Part shown: in pieces, positions 61,757 through 64,000 of the stretch
Layout of the letters: every line of letters starts with the position of its first letter
Numbering within the stretch: the first letter of the stretch is position 1
Source of the DNA: Rhodococcus pseudokoreensis
GTDB lineage: Bacteria; Actinomycetota; Actinomycetes; Mycobacteriales; Mycobacteriaceae
NCBI RefSeq assembly: GCF_017068395.1
Contig: NZ_CP070619.1
Span: 2,108,001 to 2,172,000 of the forward strand
Direction: 5' to 3'
DNA length: 64,000 bases
The notes under the pieces: generated by a model
The model's input: the letters and a program-made list of their open reading frames with translations, nothing else
Told to the model about the DNA's origin: nothing
Databases searched by the model: none
Position numbers and translations under genes: made by a program

Positions 61757-61846
61757 TGCCGTCGCCGTTCTCAGCACGGCCTGCCTGATTGCGCCGAGCA
61801 ACGCATGATCGCCGACAACAACACCGACATGCGAGCACGGCCAAGC

Positions 61847-62569
61847 CTATCCGGCCGTGGAGCCTTTCGCGGAGCCGACGACCTCGACGAGGTGGGTCGC
61901 CAGTTTCTCCGAGGACTGAGGGTTCTGCCCGGTGTACAGATTGCGGTCGACGACCACGTACGGACGCAGCGGGATCAATTTCTTGGAGTACTCGATGCCG
62001 GCTTCTTTCAACCTGTCCTCCAGCAACCACGGCGCTTTCTTGGCGAACCGGTTCAGTAGTTCTTCGCGGTTGGACAGTCCGGTCATCCGGTAACCGGCGA
62101 AGGCTGAGGTGCCATCCGGGTTGGTCGCGGCCAGGACCGCCGCCGGCGCGTGGCACAGCAGCGCCAGCGGTTTGCCCGACGCCAGACGGTGGGTCAGCAG
62201 ATCCCCTGAAGTCTTGTCGTAGGCAAGATCTTCCATCGGACCGTGACCGCCTGGATAGAACACCAGGTCGAATTCGTCTGGGTCCACCGAATCCAGCGAT
62301 GCCGGGTGGGAGAGCACATCGGCGATGCTGTCGAGGTAGCTCTTCACCTCGCGGCGCTTCCCCGGCATCCCTCCGGAGATACCGAGGCTGAGCTGATCGA
62401 GGGTCGGCGTTCTGCCGCCGGGGGTGGCCACGGCGATCTCCCATCCGGCTTCCGAGAAGATGCGGTGGGGCACCGCGAGTTCCTCGGCCCAATAGCCCGA
62501 CGGATGAACGGTGCCGTCGTCGAGCGTCCAACGGTCGGCAGCGGTTACTACGAACAAGACCTTTGTCAT
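61847..62569 (-). CDS. DJ-1/PfpI-family protein
   Basis: A 240-residue class I glutamine-amidotransferase-like protein. VLFVVTAADRWTLDDG opens the fold, FYPGGHGPMEDLAYD holds the glyoxalase/chaperone-type Glu-Gly loop, and LLCHAPAAVLAA holds the nucleophilic Cys. Its length and GYWAEELAVPH block match Hsp31-type proteins, which act as glyoxalases or deglycases of methylglyoxal adducts. GGAGGAACACATC precedes the ATG at 62569. It belongs to the generic stress response rather than the iol pathway. Confidence 0.85.
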   Translation of the reverse strand: MTKVLFVVTAADRWTLDDGTVHPSGYWAEELAVPHRIFSEAGWEIAVATPGGRTPTLDQLSLGISGGMPGKRREVKSYLDSIADVLSHPASLDSVDPDEFDLVFYPGGHGPMEDLAYDKTSGDLLTHRLASGKPLALLCHAPAAVLAATNPDGTSAFAGYRMTGLSNREELLNRFAKKAPWLLEDRLKEAGIEYSKKLIPLRPYVVVDRNLYTGQNPQSSEKLATHLVEVVGSAKGSTAG

Positions 62570-62694
62570 GATGTGTTCCTCCGAAAGTCCAGTACGCGGG
62601 GCGTGCGTCCGCGTCAACCGCGTACGTGGCGACTCCACCTGGTCTTTGCCCGGGTAGTTGCGAGTGCTCGTTCCCCTCCGCCGTATAGGCGGGT

Positions 62695-63972
62695 TCACAC
62701 GCGAGACGCACCGATCTCGCTGTGCGGCCGGGCAGCAAGCCATTTCGAGTACTGCCGAAGCGCGCGCCGTTTGACCAACTGGTCGGCAAACAGTGCGCGG
62801 GCGGGGCCGATGTTGACGGCGGGCTGCTTTCCGCGGGACAACCGGCGCAGTTGATAGCGCACCATGCCCATCCCGGCGAGGGACGCCAGCGGCTTGTCCT
62901 TCCATGTGACCGGTTTGAGCGAGGCCGTGGCGTCGGTTCCCGCGCGCCAGCGGGCCGGCAGATCGGGTGTCACAGCGAGGGCGGTGCCGATACCGACGAG
63001 CGCGACGTTGTTGGCGAGTACGTGCTCCGCGGTCTCGCGGCGGGTGATTCCCCCCGTCAGCATGAGTGGCACGGGGCTGTTCCGGGCAAGCTCGGCCGCT
63101 AATTCCAGGAAGTAGGCTTCCCTGGCCGCGGTGCGCCCGTCCACCGGGCGTCCGGACATCGCCGGGCTTTCGTAGCTGCCACCGGACACCTCGACCAGGT
63201 CGACGCCGAGTGGCGCCAGCATGGCGATCACGCTGCGGGCGTCATCGGCGTCGAACCCGCCGCGTTGGAAATCAGCGGAATTGAGTTTGACCGCGACCAC
63301 GAAGGTCGGTGATACCCGTGCGCGCACCTCTCGCACGATGTCCAGGAGAATTCGCGCTCGGTTCTCCAGCGAGCCACCCCATCCGTCGGTGCGGGTGTTG
63401 ACCAGTGGCGAGAGGAACTGCGACAGCAGGTAGCCGTGCGCGGCGTGGATCTCGACACCGTCGAATCCGGCCGCTTCCCCGCGCCGCGCGGTGGTTGCGA
63501 ACCGGTCCACGGTGGCGTGGATCTGCTGGGCGGTCATGGCGGTCGGGCGACCGAAGTTCTTCGAGTGCTTGCCAACGTCCACAGCCCTGTCGGACGGCCC
63601 CCAGATCACGCCGGGCATGTTCGCCTGAATCTGCCGACCAGGGTGACTGATCTGCATCCACATGGCGGCACCACCGGCCTTACCCGCCTTCGCCCAGGCG
63701 GTAAACGGCCCCAGCGGCGAATCCTCGTCGAGCACAACACCCCCAGGTCCAGTGAGCGCCTCCGCGTGCACCATCACGTTCCCGGTGATCAGCACCCCGG
63801 CACCCCCGGAACCCCAGCGGCGGTACAGCTCGATCAGTCCATCGGTGGGCAGCTGACCCATGGCAGCCATCCCCTCCTCCATCGCAGCCTTCACGATTCG
63901 GTTGGGCAGCATGTGCCCGGACCTCAACGTGATCGGCTGGAACAAGTCGGTTGCGGATATTTTCTCGGACAC
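62695..63972 (-). CDS. NADH:flavin oxidoreductase, Old Yellow Enzyme family
   Basis: A 425-residue FMN-dependent ene-reductase-like protein. LFQPITLRSGHMLPNRIVKA starts the barrel. ISHPGRQ, EIHAAHGYLLSQFLSPLVNT (active-site His and Tyr) and GGSLENRARILLDIVREV are typical of the 2,4-dienoyl-CoA reductase N-terminal domain. The C-terminal ~90 residues carry no FAD/NAD module, so it is a single-domain member. It would reduce an activated double bond. GTG start at 63972 with GAAAGGG upstream. Confidence 0.87.
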   Translation of the reverse strand: MSEKISATDLFQPITLRSGHMLPNRIVKAAMEEGMAAMGQLPTDGLIELYRRWGSGGAGVLITGNVMVHAEALTGPGGVVLDEDSPLGPFTAWAKAGKAGGAAMWMQISHPGRQIQANMPGVIWGPSDRAVDVGKHSKNFGRPTAMTAQQIHATVDRFATTARRGEAAGFDGVEIHAAHGYLLSQFLSPLVNTRTDGWGGSLENRARILLDIVREVRARVSPTFVVAVKLNSADFQRGGFDADDARSVIAMLAPLGVDLVEVSGGSYESPAMSGRPVDGRTAAREAYFLELAAELARNSPVPLMLTGGITRRETAEHVLANNVALVGIGTALAVTPDLPARWRAGTDATASLKPVTWKDKPLASLAGMGMVRYQLRRLSRGKQPAVNIGPARALFADQLVKRRALRQYSKWLAARPHSEIGASRV

Positions 63973-64000
63973 CTCGAACCCTTTCGGCCAGAAACTTCGG

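Overview
The window is high-GC actinobacterial DNA, most likely Rhodococcus or a close mycolic-acid relative. Pointers are the very GC-rich third codon positions, frequent GTG starts and ATGA/GTGA overlaps, many acyl-CoA and SDR enzymes, two oxidoreductases of mycofactocin-linked families, a gvp locus, and an arsR/arsI (cadI-like)/acr3/arsC locus. No rRNA, tRNA or CRISPR array was recognised.

Layout. 1-3.45 kb (+): tail of a biotin-dependent acyl-CoA carboxylase alpha subunit, an SDR, the carboxyltransferase beta subunit and a second SDR, closed by a strong terminator. 3.8-7.4 kb (-): mycofactocin-type SDR, TetR regulator and acyl-CoA ligase, each preceded by a copy of an AACGTACGTACGTT-like palindrome. 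7.4-8.7 kb: non-coding and decayed DNA with a broken transposase-like gene and one copy of a ~105-bp direct repeat. 8.75-32 kb: a large catabolic island with a TetR whose transcript looks leaderless, aldehyde and NDMA-type alcohol dehydrogenases, a TauD-like dioxygenase, an MFS carrier, acyl-CoA ligases, CaiB-type CoA-transferase, tandem-domain TetR, enoyl-CoA hydratase, LysR, and a ten-gene-scale beta-oxidation operon (SDR, two MaoC proteins, HMGS-like/Zn-ribbon protein, thiolase, three acyl-CoA dehydrogenases, FadD19-like ligase). Five copies of an AGTTAACGATCATTGACT-like palindrome precede its transcription units, and a second copy of the direct repeat closes it.

32.4-37 kb (-): a gas-vesicle locus with a tandem gvpA-gvpF duplication, a frameshifted gvpG, a gvpF relic, an SRPBCC protein with an acidic, AT-hook-like tail, and a GvpY-like protein. 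38-41 kb: arsenic resistance. 41.4-43 kb: a stand-alone acyl-CoA ligase. 43.2-61.6 kb: an inositol-type catabolic and uptake region (IolD, several Gfo/Idh/MocA dehydrogenases, two TIM-barrel isomerase/dehydratase proteins, an HpcH/HpaI aldolase, a 2-hydroxyacid dehydrogenase, an SDR, an ABC importer, an MFS carrier and a LacI regulator). Its three transcription units share a nearly identical ~58-bp promoter block. The window ends with a universal-stress-protein fragment, a DJ-1/PfpI protein and an Old Yellow Enzyme family oxidoreductase.

How it works together. In the 9-32 kb island, alcohol and aldehyde oxidation would give a carboxylic acid, which the ligases activate and the SDR/MaoC/ACAD/thiolase set degrades; the true substrate cannot be read from sequence. 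In the iol region, uptake by the ABC or MFS system feeds IolG-type oxidation, dehydration and IolD ring opening. iolB and iolC are not in this window.
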